A stretch of DNA of 64,000 nucleotides from Agrostemma githago (taxonomy: Eukaryota; Streptophyta; Magnoliopsida; Caryophyllales; Caryophyllaceae). The notes beneath the pieces were generated by a model, which made no database searches, was not told the origin of the DNA, and was given only the letters and a program-made list of their open reading frames with translations. Of the stretch, positions 63,613 through 64,000 are shown in pieces. Every line of letters starts with the position of its first letter. Positions within the stretch are counted from its first letter, which is position 1. The translations under genes and the position numbers were made by a program. The DNA lies in the NCBI GenBank assembly GCA_958450325.1, contig OY288248.1, positions 43,104,005 to 43,168,004 of the forward strand. The letters run 5' to 3'.

Positions 63613-64000
63613 ATCCTCCCCACTAAAAGAAAGTTTCGTCCTCGAAACTAAGAATAAGCAGAAAGTAATAGAAATTACCTCACTTGAAAAGATGGGGATA
63701 CAAAGTTCGCATAAAAATTTTACTTTAAAAGAAAAGTTTACAACTTTCAAAGTGATACGAAATCGAATGCAAATATTTATTCCAAGAGAAATTGGGCTAA
63801 GCTACCCGAAGTTTAATTTTTTTTTTTTAATTAATGAAATCGTAATGTAAAGTTATTTGATAAAATAATGACGTCAAATAACATTTGTAAATGAACTCGA
63901 AGAAAATTGGGTAACCAAACATTTTCAAAATAAAAGTAAAACAATTTGATTAAGAATAATTCGATAATATTTCGTTTTATGACAAAACAAAATTTATTTT
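63613..64000 (-). mobile_element. 3' interior end of the same Ty3/gypsy element
   Basis: Minus-strand reading shows AGTTTCGAGGACGAAACTTT, then a TAGTGGGGAGGAT tract, then the LTR. The TTCGAGGACGAA block shortly before a G-rich tract and TGTAACACC is typical of the 3' end of Tekay-like chromovirus polyproteins. The polyprotein itself is not in view; the rest is AT-rich non-coding or 3' untranslated sequence. Confidence 0.65.

Overview
This window is nuclear DNA from a plant, most likely a eudicot. It holds one intact host gene, adenosine kinase, with 12 exons and GT-AG introns. The rest is almost entirely transposable elements, many nested in one another. Element types that fit Caryophyllales (a Tat-type Ty3/gypsy element with an antisense gene, very long LTRs) hint at that order, but this is inference. 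There are no bacterial-type operons, CRISPR arrays or rRNA genes.

Layout. (1) 1-7.0 kb: adenosine kinase on the + strand, with four MITE insertions in two introns. (2) 7.0-10.2 kb: very AT-rich DNA with a degenerate ~600-bp tandem repeat. (3) 10.2-26.2 kb: a TIR element (copy A) whose internal TA tract has received a ~14-kb Mutator-like element (MULE). That MULE carries a FAR1-type transposase gene (broken), a pair of paralogous small coiled-coil genes, two Ulp1-like SUMO-protease genes (one with the catalytic triad, one with Cys changed to Ser), and dozens of copies of a degenerate GTGTGAYTNTACA motif in its non-coding parts. (4) 26.2-26.56 kb: a truncated end of a related MULE. (5) 26.58-44.08 kb: a second copy (B) of the outer TIR element, split by a 15.7-kb Tat-clade Ty3/gypsy retrotransposon on the minus strand. 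That element has 2.63-kb LTRs, a perfect 5-bp target duplication, gag-pro and pol, and an antisense, intron-containing plant-mobile-domain gene with its own TATA box and poly(A) signal. A 12-bp palindrome, ACTCGRYCGAGT, recurs in its LTRs and in the intron of the antisense gene. (6) 44.1-48.1 kb: a Helitron-like terminus and a decayed LTR relic. (7) 48.13-59.59 kb: a four-level nest in which a hAT element (8-bp TSD) contains a mariner-like element (TA TSD, DD39D transposase), which contains a Helitron, which contains a 3.9-kb solo LTR (5-bp TSD). (8) 60.1-64.0 kb: the 3' LTR and start of the interior of a minus-strand Ty3/gypsy element of the same family as that solo LTR.

How the parts relate. 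The MULE looks like a self-contained package: a transposase on one strand and accessory genes (Ulp1-like proteases and small helical proteins) on the other, separated by arrays of one short motif. The Stowaway MITEs in adenosine kinase belong to the same superfamily as the mariner-like element at 48.8-59.5 kb. The order of insertion can be read from which element interrupts which. All coordinates and exon joins were read by eye; no alignment or search was run.
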